A stretch of DNA of 64,000 nt from a virus: positions 48,553 through 112,552 of IMG/VR virus record IMGVR_UViG_3300031758_000017, one strand, 5' to 3'. Below the pieces are notes generated by a model that searched no databases, was not told where the DNA came from, and worked only from the letters and a program-made list of their open reading frames with translations. Positions 7,460-16,613 of this stretch are shown one piece after another; the first letter of the stretch is position 1, and every line of letters begins with the position of its first letter. Made by a program: the position numbers and the translations under genes.

Positions 7460-8519
7460 ATTTAACTAAACTATTAATCCATTTATAGGTTTTTTCCATT
7501 CCATAGAACAGAGGTTCACTAACAACCCAACCTATTTTTTCGTGGTATAATTTATTGTCTGAATTTCTTCCCCTCACACCAACAGGACATTTATATCCAT
7601 ACTTCTGTTTAAATTCTTCCCCACCAATATTTCTGATATAAATTTCTTTACCTGAAATATCTATAGCCATTTGAGCCAAATCATTAATTGTTACTTTCTC
7701 TTCAGAACCAATGTTTACAGGACCCAAAAAAGAGTCTTGTCTCATTAGTCTTAAAACCGCTTCAACACATTCATCCACATATAAGAATGAACGAGTCTGT
7801 TGACCATCACCCCAAACTTCAATTTCTCCACCGTCTAACATTTCGGCAACTTTTCTACACATAGCTGCTGGTGCTTTTTCTTTACCACCTTTCCACGTAC
7901 CATATGGACCAAATATGTTATGAAATCTAGCAATTCGAACATCCAAACCGTGATTTCTGTGAAAAGCCAAGTACAACCTTTCCGAAAAAAGTTTTTCCCA
8001 ACCATATTCTGAATCAGGATTCGCGGGATATGCTGATGATTCTTCACAATTTGGGTTGTTAGGGTCTAATTGATTGTGTTCAGGATACATACATGCCGAT
8101 GATGAATAAAAAATCTTCTTAACTTTTGTCTTCACTGATTCATTTACAACATTTAAATTTATCATTGCAGAATTGTGCATAACATTCGCGTCATTTTCAC
8201 CAGTGAAGATGTAACCAGCACCACCCATATCGGCAGCTAATTGATAAACCTCATCAAATGGGACCTCAGTTGAATATGGTTGTTTGTAATAATTAAACGG
8301 TAATATCGTACCATTTAATTCTTCTAATCTCATTACTGATGATACGTTTTTTGGGTCCGTAAGGTCATATATTAAGAATTCGTCACAAAAGTCTTTCTCA
8401 TCAAAATATTCGTGTCTTTTTATATCAACTACTCTTACGTAGTTTCCTTCATTTTTTAATCTTTTTGCTAGGTGACCACCAATAAATCCGCCACCACCCA
8501 ATACTAATACTCGTTTCAT
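7458..8519 (-). CDS. GDP-mannose 3,5-epimerase-like NAD-dependent epimerase
   Basis: Extended short-chain dehydrogenase that, in the plant family, turns GDP-D-mannose into GDP-L-galactose. The 353-residue protein has the NAD-binding GGGGFIGG at residues 8-15, SSACMYP with Cys143, the catalytic pair Tyr172/Lys176 (YGWEK), then FHNIFGPYGTWKGGKEKAPA, QTRSFLYVDEC and a VRGRNSDN tail. These follow GDP-mannose 3,5-epimerase block by block, including the diagnostic Cys and GGKEKAPAA lysines. An insertion at about residues 60-85 is unusual. It is the last gene of the glycan operon and likely supplies an unusual sugar nucleotide to the transferases upstream. Confidence 0.88.
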   Translation of the reverse strand: MKRVLVLGGGGFIGGHLAKRLKNEGNYVRVVDIKRHEYFDEKDFCDEFLIYDLTDPKNVSSVMRLEELNGTILPFNYYKQPYSTEVPFDEVYQLAADMGGAGYIFTGENDANVMHNSAMINLNVVNESVKTKVKKIFYSSSACMYPEHNQLDPNNPNCEESSAYPANPDSEYGWEKLFSERLYLAFHRNHGLDVRIARFHNIFGPYGTWKGGKEKAPAAMCRKVAEMLDGGEIEVWGDGQQTRSFLYVDECVEAVLRLMRQDSFLGPVNIGSEEKVTINDLAQMAIDISGKEIYIRNIGGEEFKQKYGYKCPVGVRGRNSDNKLYHEKIGWVVSEPLFYGMEKTYKWINSLVK

Positions 8520-9133
8520 TTTATTTTTTTAAAAAATCCCTCACCAAAATTATTACCCCACCAAAATTGTTCAACACAGGTAAACCCATGATGTGTCATC
8601 CAATTGTTTATTTCATCAAAGTGTGGACAACCTTTATATAATTCGGCTCTGTTTATTTCTACAATAACGTAGTCAATGTTGATTAATGTATTCACGGAAC
8701 CTTTGAGAACCTCTAATTCAAAACCTTGAACATCGATATTCATCATGTTGTATTTTGAAAAATCGTAATTTAAATCATCCAATCTATCCATTTCAACTTC
8801 TTCTACAGAATCAAAAACGATATGAGGAAATTGAACAGAATGTAATTTCGGTTCTAATATTGAGGATGACATACCTTTATTAAAGGATTCTACAAACATA
8901 GAAACTTTTCTCTTTTCATTACCTAACGCCAGTTTAACTAAAATTGCGTCATCATCTATTTTTTCTTTTAAGGTCTCAAAATTAGACGATAGAGGTTCAA
9001 AGTATATTCTGTTTGAAATACCCAATTCCTTATAAACTTCATCTTCTTGACCAAAATGTGCACCAACGTGAATCACACCATGGATATTAACATTATGATT
9101 AATCATAAATGTCTTTAGCTCTATATTATTCAT
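8516..9133 (-). CDS. FkbM-family methyltransferase
   Basis: A 205-residue SAM-dependent methyltransferase. The SAM-binding motif GVIHVGAHFGQE is near residue 19, followed by IYFEPLSSNFETLK, and the family-typical NIDVQGFELEVLKGS block lies in the second half. FkbM enzymes usually O-methylate sugars or sugar-linked hydroxyls. It overlaps both neighbours by four bases and is one of two FkbM genes in this operon, so methyl caps are likely part of the glycan made here. Confidence 0.88.
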   Translation of the reverse strand: MNNIELKTFMINHNVNIHGVIHVGAHFGQEDEVYKELGISNRIYFEPLSSNFETLKEKIDDDAILVKLALGNEKRKVSMFVESFNKGMSSSILEPKLHSVQFPHIVFDSVEEVEMDRLDDLNYDFSKYNMMNIDVQGFELEVLKGSVNTLINIDYVIVEINRAELYKGCPHFDEINNWMTHHGFTCVEQFWWGNNFGEGFFKKIK

Positions 9134-9897
9134 TCTCTATCCTCTTTATATTTGTCTTTATTATACAATAAATCCCTGTGTTTTTCAAGTATTTTTGCTG
9201 CGTTTACGTAAACTAAATTATTATGTAATGATTGATTTTTTTGTCTAGTGGTCCCCCATCCAGGTTCGGAAATATAATCTATCGTATATAAACCTGACAC
9301 TTTTCCGAGTTCTTTGAATGCTCTCATGGACATATCCATATCATCATAATTTTGGGGTGAAAAATATTCGTCTAAAAAATTTAATTTGACCACGTCATTA
9401 TAGTTGTACATTAGTGGACCTCTGTTACCATATTCTCTAGCATAAAAAATATCTCTTGATGAGTTATCTTTATGTGCAATATCGATGTAATTTATTTGTT
9501 TTGTTTGTTCATTATAGATGTTATTGTGAGCAACAAAAGATGTTACAGCGAACACATCACTATATTTTATGAACGGTTCCAACATCCTCTTATCAAAATC
9601 TTTTTCTGTGACAACCATATCATCTTGGATTAAGACCACATAATCATTTATAACAGACTTTAGACCAATATTATTTGCTTTGGTTTCAAAAACATTGTCG
9701 GCATACAGGTAATCAATTTTTTTATTACTAACTCTCTTTAAATTGTCACGAACAATACCTTCACTATTATCTGTACAACCATCAAAAACTATTACAATCT
9801 GGTCATTCAGTTCTGATAAATTATTTACCAAGTTACTCACCACTTGGTTCATTAAGAATTCCTTGTTGTGAATTGTCAATACTACTGATGTTTTCAT
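9130..9897 (-). CDS. Glycosyltransferase family 2
   Basis: A 255-residue GT-A fold transferase starting MKTSVVLTIHNKEF; I chose ATG 9897, which overlaps the previous stop (ATGA), over an ATG 30 bases upstream. The nucleotide-binding VVLTIHNKEFLMNQ strand, IVIVFDGCTDNSEG and the metal-binding VVLIQDDMVV (QDD) follow in family-2 order. It transfers a sugar from an activated nucleotide donor; acceptor and sugar cannot be read from the sequence. Confidence 0.85.
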   Translation of the reverse strand: MKTSVVLTIHNKEFLMNQVVSNLVNNLSELNDQIVIVFDGCTDNSEGIVRDNLKRVSNKKIDYLYADNVFETKANNIGLKSVINDYVVLIQDDMVVTEKDFDKRMLEPFIKYSDVFAVTSFVAHNNIYNEQTKQINYIDIAHKDNSSRDIFYAREYGNRGPLMYNYNDVVKLNFLDEYFSPQNYDDMDMSMRAFKELGKVSGLYTIDYISEPGWGTTRQKNQSLHNNLVYVNAAKILEKHRDLLYNKDKYKEDRE

Positions 9898-10655
9898 TTT
9901 AAAAGATATTTTGATAATTCTATACAATCACCTTTTCTATCAAACAGGTGGTCAACATAATTATACGTTTCAATCACGTTATAATTTTCTTTGTGAAAAA
10001 TCCAATTATTTGCCGTTTGCTCACAACAATGATAAATCTTCGAGTCTGTATCAGTCACATCTGAAATGTCTACCGATATCATATCTTCCATAATTTTTTT
10101 TGCTTGGTGAATATTGTAATCCGCGGGCAACCCAAAAATACCTAAATTATAAATTTTAAAATCTAAATCATTTGTAACCTGTTTACATATTTTTATTTCA
10201 CCCCATCTCGGGTCACCATTCCTAACGATTCTTTCATACTTCCAAACCATAATAGAATTATCATCAATTTGTGGTAATTCCGAATGAAAAAATAAATCAT
10301 TATCGATTTTTACAGTGTACTCAGTTTCTGATTTTGCATAATTAATAAAATCATTTAAAACTGTAAAACTATAATTAAGACTTTCATTGTATTTGGTAAG
10401 TTGTTCCGTGTAATCAATATAAATAATTCTGTCTTGGTCAATGTTATACTTGTTCATTTTTTCTTTCATACCCTCAACATCATCAGTATAAAGATGTAAA
10501 ATACTTTTTCTATTCTTATCAATAAATGAAGCATAAGATGCTGATGAATAATCAGATATAAACTCTTTATTTTTGTAGACATCAAACGCCCATTTCCGAC
10601 CGATTTGGGACATTTTATTTAAGTCATAATTATAATTTAATGCAATAAATTTCAT
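9894..10655 (-). CDS. Putative glycosyltransferase, GT-A-like
   Basis: A 253-residue protein with no strong family signature. An internal YTVKIDNDLFF segment fits the DxD metal-binding strand of GT-A enzymes, and its place in an operon of transferases supports the call. Three Cys/His near the C-terminus (KIYHCCEQTANNW) resemble an acceptor-site loop. Four-base overlaps with both neighbours indicate coupled translation. Confidence 0.62.
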   Translation of the reverse strand: MKFIALNYNYDLNKMSQIGRKWAFDVYKNKEFISDYSSASYASFIDKNRKSILHLYTDDVEGMKEKMNKYNIDQDRIIYIDYTEQLTKYNESLNYSFTVLNDFINYAKSETEYTVKIDNDLFFHSELPQIDDNSIMVWKYERIVRNGDPRWGEIKICKQVTNDLDFKIYNLGIFGLPADYNIHQAKKIMEDMISVDISDVTDTDSKIYHCCEQTANNWIFHKENYNVIETYNYVDHLFDRKGDCIELSKYLLK

Positions 10656-11326
10656 GGTATATATACGTTGTATTTTATTCTATAATCGAGACAATAATCA
10701 AATTTTAAATTATGTTTCACAACCAAGTTAGTTAATATACTTTGGTCATTTCTATGGAATTGCCAATTTGGAAAATTCTCACCAATTTGATTTGGTTCAT
10801 TGTCAACTATCTGTTTAATACTACAATACTTAAAATAATCGTGAACAAATTCCATCATTTGTTTGGTTTTTTTAATGATGATAAATCCTGCTTCCATCTG
10901 TGGTGTTTCATGAAACTTTTCTTCATCACAATCCATCAAGATAAAACAGTCTCTTTTTGTACATATTTTTTGAGGCCAACGATTTCCATTCCAATTTGTA
11001 AAATAATAATCATTATCTTTCAAATAATTTGCAATCGTATTATAATCAACATCAACTAAATCACCGGCATCGGTATAAATTAATGCATCCCCATCTTCTA
11101 ATTCATTCAAAATATCTAAAATAATTTTTGGTTTCCACAACCAAAATCCATCACCCGTTTCACAATCTAATATTTCTTTATGGTTTTCATAAAAAATACC
11201 TTTCTTAACATCTTCAGATTTAAATCCTCGGATATCATTGAAACCACGTGAATTATAATATCCGATTAATTTTTGAACGGTGTTACTAAATTTATTGTTG
11301 GTGTAAAAAGATAGAACAATTTTCAT
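10652..11326 (-). CDS. Putative glycosyltransferase with DxGD motif
   Basis: A 224-residue protein. GFWLWKPKIILDIL followed by DALIYTDAGDLVD is the arrangement I know from small bacterial and viral GT-A proteins, in which TDAGD would hold the metal and nucleotide sugar. A conserved-looking FHRNDQSILTNL block near the C-terminus supports this. The exact sugar is unknown. It ends by overlapping the next gene downstream on this strand. Confidence 0.72.
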   Translation of the reverse strand: MKIVLSFYTNNKFSNTVQKLIGYYNSRGFNDIRGFKSEDVKKGIFYENHKEILDCETGDGFWLWKPKIILDILNELEDGDALIYTDAGDLVDVDYNTIANYLKDNDYYFTNWNGNRWPQKICTKRDCFILMDCDEEKFHETPQMEAGFIIIKKTKQMMEFVHDYFKYCSIKQIVDNEPNQIGENFPNWQFHRNDQSILTNLVVKHNLKFDYCLDYRIKYNVYIP

Positions 11327-11328
11327 TA

Positions 11329-12030
11329 TTAATGTATCCCCCGAACATTTACGTTTATTTCATATTCATTTATTAATGGAGAGAGTTCATTAGGGTATTC
11401 AGATAAATTCCATTTACCTCTAACTAAAGCCGTTGCTATATATGGATAAACAGAACTATCAAAATGATTCAACCCCCTTTTGTTTTCACCATCGTAATGA
11501 TATAAACCTTTGATGTTGTTTTCTATCATAAAATTTCTATATGTTTCATTCTCTAACCACATATTATTTTTGGTACCTTTCATGATTTTAATGTAATCAT
11601 CTTTTTTCCAAATAGTTGGTTGCATAGAAAATATATCTTTATTGTCGGATTCTATTTCATATAAGGTCTCATAAATTTTTTTATCTTTAACAGACCCCGA
11701 TTTTAACAATCTAATGAACGAATATTCTTGGTTATCATGTAAAAAATCGAGGTAATTAAAAATTTTATCATGACTGACATTGTTATAAAGAATAAAGTCT
11801 TCTTGTAAGTATATAAAATAGTCATATGGTATTGAAGATAAACACTTTAACCATGATTCATAATAAGGTTCTTGATTTTCATATAAAAAACAAATTTGCT
11901 CGGGTATCATTACATCTGTAATAAAATACATCGGTAAGTTTGTGTACTTTTTTTGTTCTAACAAGAACATATCCAAAATATCTGAACATTTTGAATTTGT
12001 ATAAGTAACGTAACAAATTTTATTATCCAT
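11329..12030 (-). CDS. Putative glycosyltransferase
   Basis: A 233-residue protein with the segment DYFIYLQEDFILYNNV, an acidic metal-site strand typical of GT-A enzymes, and QPTIWKKDDYIKIMKG further on. The N-terminus (ICYVTYTNSKCSDIL) is a plausible first Rossmann-like strand. I cannot assign a numbered family. Located between a FkbM methylase and another transferase, it overlaps the upstream gene by eight bases. Confidence 0.65.
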   Translation of the reverse strand: MDNKICYVTYTNSKCSDILDMFLLEQKKYTNLPMYFITDVMIPEQICFLYENQEPYYESWLKCLSSIPYDYFIYLQEDFILYNNVSHDKIFNYLDFLHDNQEYSFIRLLKSGSVKDKKIYETLYEIESDNKDIFSMQPTIWKKDDYIKIMKGTKNNMWLENETYRNFMIENNIKGLYHYDGENKRGLNHFDSSVYPYIATALVRGKWNLSEYPNELSPLINEYEINVNVRGIH

Positions 12031-12757
12031 AAGGTGTTAAATTTTTGTTGATATAAACCACATCCATTTCTGTGTTTGAAGATTCTGGCGACTCGTCTAT
12101 TGGTATAAACCTATTTAGTTTTTCATCTAGTTCAGATTTACTTGTAGAACCACGATATAATTCCTGTAACCCTACTTCGGTGGTTATTATTTTTACATCA
12201 TTTAAATATTCTTTTAGAGAGTCTAATACGATATTTTCTGCACCTTGAACATCCATCCAAATCAAATCAACACTTTTAATATCATTTTCTTTTAACCAAT
12301 CACTAAGAACAATACAGTCAACCTCAGTTTCCTTTTGGGCCCACTGAGATGAACGCCAGTGGTTTGTTGTCTGTAATAAAGAACTGGCACCCACATTTCC
12401 ATTATAAACTTCGTAAAATTTAGTTTTACCGTTGTAATTGTTTATTGCGTATTGGTAAACTTTTATGTTATTAATTTTCTCAACGTTCTTAACTGTAAAT
12501 TCGTAGTTTTCTTTTACTGGTTCAAACGCATATATTTTAGCATGTGGAAACCATCTATTTAACTCTAAACTTTGGCAACCATCTCTTGACCCAATATCTA
12601 ATATTGTGTTGACATCATTAAAGTCAATTTTATCTTTTATAACATTAATCATTTTTGTTGTCCATAATGGACATCTACCATTCAAATCGGTAAAGGCACC
12701 CCTATTTAATTCATCTTGAGTAAATGCGTCGTCAATAAATTTTGAATTATCTATCAT
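12023..12757 (-). CDS. FkbM-family methyltransferase (second copy)
   Basis: A 244-residue SAM-dependent methyltransferase. Motif I is NTILDIGSRDGCQS near residue 49, motif II AKIYAFEPVKENYE, and the family block DLIWMDVQGAENIVLDSL lies around residue 165. It differs clearly from the FkbM protein at 8516, so this is not a recent duplication. Likely O-methylates a sugar in the glycan built by this operon. Confidence 0.88.
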   Translation of the reverse strand: MIDNSKFIDDAFTQDELNRGAFTDLNGRCPLWTTKMINVIKDKIDFNDVNTILDIGSRDGCQSLELNRWFPHAKIYAFEPVKENYEFTVKNVEKINNIKVYQYAINNYNGKTKFYEVYNGNVGASSLLQTTNHWRSSQWAQKETEVDCIVLSDWLKENDIKSVDLIWMDVQGAENIVLDSLKEYLNDVKIITTEVGLQELYRGSTSKSELDEKLNRFIPIDESPESSNTEMDVVYINKNLTPYG

Positions 12758-12768
12758 TTTTATAATTT

Positions 12769-13359
12769 TTAAATCACCACCATACTATAACATGGTGCGT
12801 CTTTATATGTGGACAAATTAATATTTCGTTTTAACCAAAAAATTTCATTATCATTACTTAATTCGCCACCCATAAAGTTTATATTTTTATAGTTAAGTGA
12901 TATTATATTTTCCGTGATTATTTTTTCCGAATACTCATCGTGTATGGTAGATACATTCCAAATATCAAACACCGTATCTATTTCACCCTCCACAAAATAA
13001 TCAACAAAATATTTTCCTTCATTATGCCAAGTCAAAAAATTTACACACTCTTTTTTAAATGTGGAAACTAATCTATTTGCATTAGATGGTAGTAAATCAC
13101 TTCTCCATTTAAGGACTCTGTTGTAACCTATTTCTTTGGCTTTCATTATTCCATTCAAAGTTGATATTTTTTGTAGTGCTATATTTTGTACACCCCTATC
13201 GTGTGGAATACTGTTGAATAAGACAACATCATTAGTATCGTATTTTGATTCTTCACCTTGCCATGTTGACCAAATCAAATCATAACCAGTCCAAGCGTTT
13301 TTTAATTCTTTAACGTAGTCTGAAGGTCCTTGTACTATGACACAAAAATCATTATTCAT
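12769..13359 (-). CDS. WavE-like lipopolysaccharide synthesis protein
   Basis: A 196-residue protein that begins with CVIVQGPSDYVKELKNAW and contains NIALQKISTLNGIMKAKE and VLKWRSDLLP, the order I associate with the WavE family of lipopolysaccharide-core transferases (VQGP, N-x-Q, K-x-RSD). WavE proteins add sugars to the outer core in some Gram-negative bacteria. Here it would be another transferase in the phage glycan route. Confidence 0.7.
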   Translation of the reverse strand: MNNDFCVIVQGPSDYVKELKNAWTGYDLIWSTWQGEESKYDTNDVVLFNSIPHDRGVQNIALQKISTLNGIMKAKEIGYNRVLKWRSDLLPSNANRLVSTFKKECVNFLTWHNEGKYFVDYFVEGEIDTVFDIWNVSTIHDEYSEKIITENIISLNYKNINFMGGELSNDNEIFWLKRNINLSTYKDAPCYSMVVI

Positions 13360-13365
13360 ACTGAA

Positions 13366-14085
13366 TTAAAATTTTGATATGTGATTATGATATTGTGACC
13401 CTTCATACATGTATGGTCTAGTTATTTTATTATGTATGAATACATCTAATGCGGAACCAAAATCAATATAAGTGTTATTACTATTATTTGTAAACATATG
13501 TTTTATGATAACAGCAGATGTTGGTCCACAACATACGATAAATAAAGTATCTTTATATTTTGAAGAAACATTGTATATTTTTTCTAAAAACGAATCTCTA
13601 TGTTCTTCCCAATAGTTTACACAATCATTAGGGAACGGTACAAATTCTGATACACTAAATGGTATGTTTTTTAAATCACAATTTTCATTACAAATTAAAA
13701 CAACATCTCGATTTATATTTCTTATTCTTGATATATTTTCTTTGTAATTTGCGTTAATCCATAGGTTAGCAAATGTAATGTTTGATTTATTTTGTATTCT
13801 ATCATATAAAAAATTATAGTCTCTAATACTATCAGTTTTGGAGGATATTGCAAAATAAAAATTTGGGTCGTTCAACCCTATACATTCATTTAAATCCACA
13901 CCTAATTTGGTTTGTCCCCCACTCGAAAACCATTTATCGTTTTGATACGCTTGTGTATTCTTTTCTATCGGTGAATTATTCATTAACATCACTTCACCAT
14001 CGGCATATCTAACAAAAGAAAAGTTAGTTCGACTATCTATCTTTTCCCAAAACGAATTAAAATCTTCAATATACTTTTCAATCAT
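13366..14085 (-). CDS. Putative GT-D-fold glycosyltransferase (DUF1792-like)
   Basis: A 239-residue protein with FSFVRYADGEVMLM near residue 24; an R-x-x-DGE motif of this kind marks the GT-D fold, in which the DxE pair replaces the DxD of GT-A enzymes. A later FIVCCGPTSAVIIKHMF strand-helix fits nucleotide binding, and YIDFGSALDVF follows as in DUF1792 proteins. The GT-D fold is known from streptococcal serine-rich adhesin glycosylation. Overlaps the upstream gene by eight bases. Confidence 0.68.
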   Translation of the reverse strand: MIEKYIEDFNSFWEKIDSRTNFSFVRYADGEVMLMNNSPIEKNTQAYQNDKWFSSGGQTKLGVDLNECIGLNDPNFYFAISSKTDSIRDYNFLYDRIQNKSNITFANLWINANYKENISRIRNINRDVVLICNENCDLKNIPFSVSEFVPFPNDCVNYWEEHRDSFLEKIYNVSSKYKDTLFIVCCGPTSAVIIKHMFTNNSNNTYIDFGSALDVFIHNKITRPYMYEGSQYHNHISKF

Positions 14086-14806
14086 TTAATATTGTCTTAA
14101 ATCCTTTATTTACATACCCACGGTAAACTTCACCCATTAAATTCATATTTGAATGATTTACGGAAATTGCGTTGGAATCAGTTCCATGTTCCCATGCATA
14201 TTCTGGTATACTACCCCACATTTCTCTATTTTCTTTAGGATGGGGAGGAACGTAAGTTCCGATATTTGCGTATTTCTGTAATGTATATGAAAAGTGCATA
14301 TCCTCACCAACTAATTTACTCTGATTGATTTCAGGTAATTCTCTCCAAAATATCGATAACCATTCTCTTTTAAAGAACCACGAGTGACCAACAATGTCGA
14401 CCTTTTCAATTTCTTCGTTAGGTTGGTCCCAACCGACTCTTGTTGCTGGCCAATAAGAGTTTTTTGTGTGAAATTTTACACCGATAGTTCCTAATAAACC
14501 TTCTTGAATTTTCATGGTGTTTAGACAGTTTTCTAACCATAGTTTACCCGGTATTGTGTCATCATCAAAAACACAAATATATTCTGTGTTGGCATTTAAA
14601 GCAAATGCAAATCTTGCCCACACACCTAAATTACTATTACAAGATGCGTGAATTAAATCTTTGGTTAGTCCCTCATCAAATTGAGAACCAGAATTTTGCC
14701 AAAATAAAATTGATTCGGGTTGGACACTTTGATTTCTAATTGATTCCAATTGTTTTTGGAGAACATGTGGTCTTTTATACCCATTTAATATTACCGTTAT
14801 ACTCAT
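14078..14806 (-). CDS. Glycosyltransferase family 2
   Basis: A 242-residue GT-A transferase: ITVILNGYKRPHVLQKQLES at the N-terminus, then YICVFDDDTIPGKLWLENCL with the DDD metal site, and a C-terminal VGHSWFFKREWL plus GEDMHFSY block typical of family-2 enzymes. It overlaps the wecB-like gene upstream by four bases. Confidence 0.85.
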   Translation of the reverse strand: MSITVILNGYKRPHVLQKQLESIRNQSVQPESILFWQNSGSQFDEGLTKDLIHASCNSNLGVWARFAFALNANTEYICVFDDDTIPGKLWLENCLNTMKIQEGLLGTIGVKFHTKNSYWPATRVGWDQPNEEIEKVDIVGHSWFFKREWLSIFWRELPEINQSKLVGEDMHFSYTLQKYANIGTYVPPHPKENREMWGSIPEYAWEHGTDSNAISVNHSNMNLMGEVYRGYVNKGFKTILND

Positions 14807-15795
14807 ACAATTTTTCTAAATATTTCAATGATTCTTTCACAAGAATTACCATCACCAAAAGGACAATCATATTCTGTTTGGAAATCGTTAATAATATCGT
14901 AAAAAATACCTTCTAAGTCAATGGGTTTTTTACATATAAAAGACGTTTTACCCAAGGACTCAGGTCTCTCAGTTTTTTCTCTACATACAATAACTTTCTT
15001 ATTTAGGAACGACGCCTCTTCTTGAACACCCCCACTATCTGAAATTAGTAATTTACAGGATTTGAATTCCTCAATAAATTTATCATGGGTTAATGGTTCA
15101 ATAACATCAACATGTGTCAATATATGTTTGTGTTTTATGACGTTTGGGTTTGGGTGTATTGGAAGAATGAATTTTAATTCAGGATTATTCTTTGCTAATC
15201 GATTGATAACATCAAACCACTCCGACATCATCTCATGATTCTCTCTTCTATGTAAAGTGATTAAGACTTTATTTTCGTATGTAATATTTTCTTTATTAAG
15301 ATTATCTAATACGGTATTGCCAACTACAAAATTTTTACCCTGAACTTTTTCATTTTCTAAGTTCATCTTGTTACTTTCTGTTGGGCAAAGATTATAGTTT
15401 GAAATTCTACTAATTAACTGCCGATACATTTCTTCGGGGTAAGGGTGATTGTAGTCATATGTCCGTAATCCCGCTTCTAAATGAATCACTTCTTTTTTAT
15501 GGTGTAATCCTATTAGGGATAATGAAAGAGCGGTTGCGGTGTCCCCTTGGATAAGTATATGTGTAACCCCTTCCAAAAATTCTTTTTTAAAATTTAAAAA
15601 TACGGATGACATAATACTATCCAATCTATTTTCACACGTATCATCAATGGATAATTTATAATCAAAATCACCCAATACAATATCTTTGTGTTGGGTAACA
15701 TATAAAATTTTATGGGGAATACTTTCCCCACACATTTCTATTAATTTTTTTATTTTAATATACTCAGGTCTTGTGCCGTAACAAAATAATATCAT
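14803..15795 (-). CDS. wecB: UDP-N-acetylglucosamine 2-epimerase (non-hydrolysing)
   Basis: Interconverts UDP-GlcNAc and UDP-ManNAc. The 330-residue protein retains all family landmarks: GTRPEYIK at the start, QGDTATAL with Asp85, HLEAGLRT with Glu107, PEEMYRQ at 120-126, LHRREN with His182 and SDSGGVQEE at 253-261. It is about 40 residues shorter than the typical bacterial enzyme, mainly by loop shortening. With the GDP-mannose epimerase at the other end of the operon, it shows the phage brings two sugar-nucleotide branches of its own. Confidence 0.93.
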   Translation of the reverse strand: MILFCYGTRPEYIKIKKLIEMCGESIPHKILYVTQHKDIVLGDFDYKLSIDDTCENRLDSIMSSVFLNFKKEFLEGVTHILIQGDTATALSLSLIGLHHKKEVIHLEAGLRTYDYNHPYPEEMYRQLISRISNYNLCPTESNKMNLENEKVQGKNFVVGNTVLDNLNKENITYENKVLITLHRRENHEMMSEWFDVINRLAKNNPELKFILPIHPNPNVIKHKHILTHVDVIEPLTHDKFIEEFKSCKLLISDSGGVQEEASFLNKKVIVCREKTERPESLGKTSFICKKPIDLEGIFYDIINDFQTEYDCPFGDGNSCERIIEIFRKIV

Positions 15796-16613
15796 ATATA
15801 AGTTGAAATGATTTCTAAATTTTTTAAAGTGTTAGTTTCTAAGAAATCAATTAATTCATCACCTGATAACCTATTAAACCATTCTTCTAAACTTGCACCA
15901 TAATTTTGTGTCGTTATTACTTCCAAACCTAAACATTTTGCCTCAACAACCAGTCTACAAAAAGTTTCTCTTGCTATCGGGAAAAACACAATACCTTTAC
16001 ATTTGGCCATATTACTTAAAAATTCAACTCTGTCTTTAGATTCTTTAAGAATATGGACCGGTAATTTATTTTCAGAACAATACTTCAGACTACCTTGGGT
16101 GTTCTTTATCCAATTATTTGTATAGTAAACAGAATATTTGTCGTTTTTAACATTGTTGGATTTATTTAAATTCCTCAATAATTCTAAGTCCTCATTTGAC
16201 CATATCGAACTATTCAGATTTATAAAATTAGCAACAACATCGTTTTTAAGATAAACGTTCATGTGGTCGGTTGTTTGAACAAATACCGCTTTTGCATTCC
16301 GGTAAAGAGAATAGTTGGTTCTTTCCTCAATCGGAATTATGTTGTCGGTATATCTCCATGGGTGTCTACTTGCACATATTTTATAATCGTTTTCAATAAT
16401 GACGTAGTTCAAATTTTGTATTTGATTAACCAAGTTTGGGTTCATCAAAGAAATATTTGATATAATATACAGGGCGTTGTAATCAAATGACTTGACTTGG
16501 TTTGAATATTCAAACTCAAGATTAAATCTATCAATTAAAACTTGATTCACCCATTCAGAACCACCGTGAGGTACTTCTTTAATGGTAAAATCCGATATAA
16601 GTATTTTCCTCAT
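15792..16613 (-). CDS. Putative GT-B glycosyltransferase (GT4-like)
   Basis: A 273-residue protein. The start MRKILISDFTIKEVPHGGSE has the glycine-rich N-terminal loop of GT-B enzymes, and the C-terminal IARETFCRLVVEAKCLGLEV corresponds to the donor-binding E-x7-E region of GT4. The intervening sequence is shorter than in full-length family members, so some loops are trimmed. It overlaps both neighbours by four bases. Confidence 0.75.
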   Translation of the reverse strand: MRKILISDFTIKEVPHGGSEWVNQVLIDRFNLEFEYSNQVKSFDYNALYIISNISLMNPNLVNQIQNLNYVIIENDYKICASRHPWRYTDNIIPIEERTNYSLYRNAKAVFVQTTDHMNVYLKNDVVANFINLNSSIWSNEDLELLRNLNKSNNVKNDKYSVYYTNNWIKNTQGSLKYCSENKLPVHILKESKDRVEFLSNMAKCKGIVFFPIARETFCRLVVEAKCLGLEVITTQNYGASLEEWFNRLSGDELIDFLETNTLKNLEIISTYI

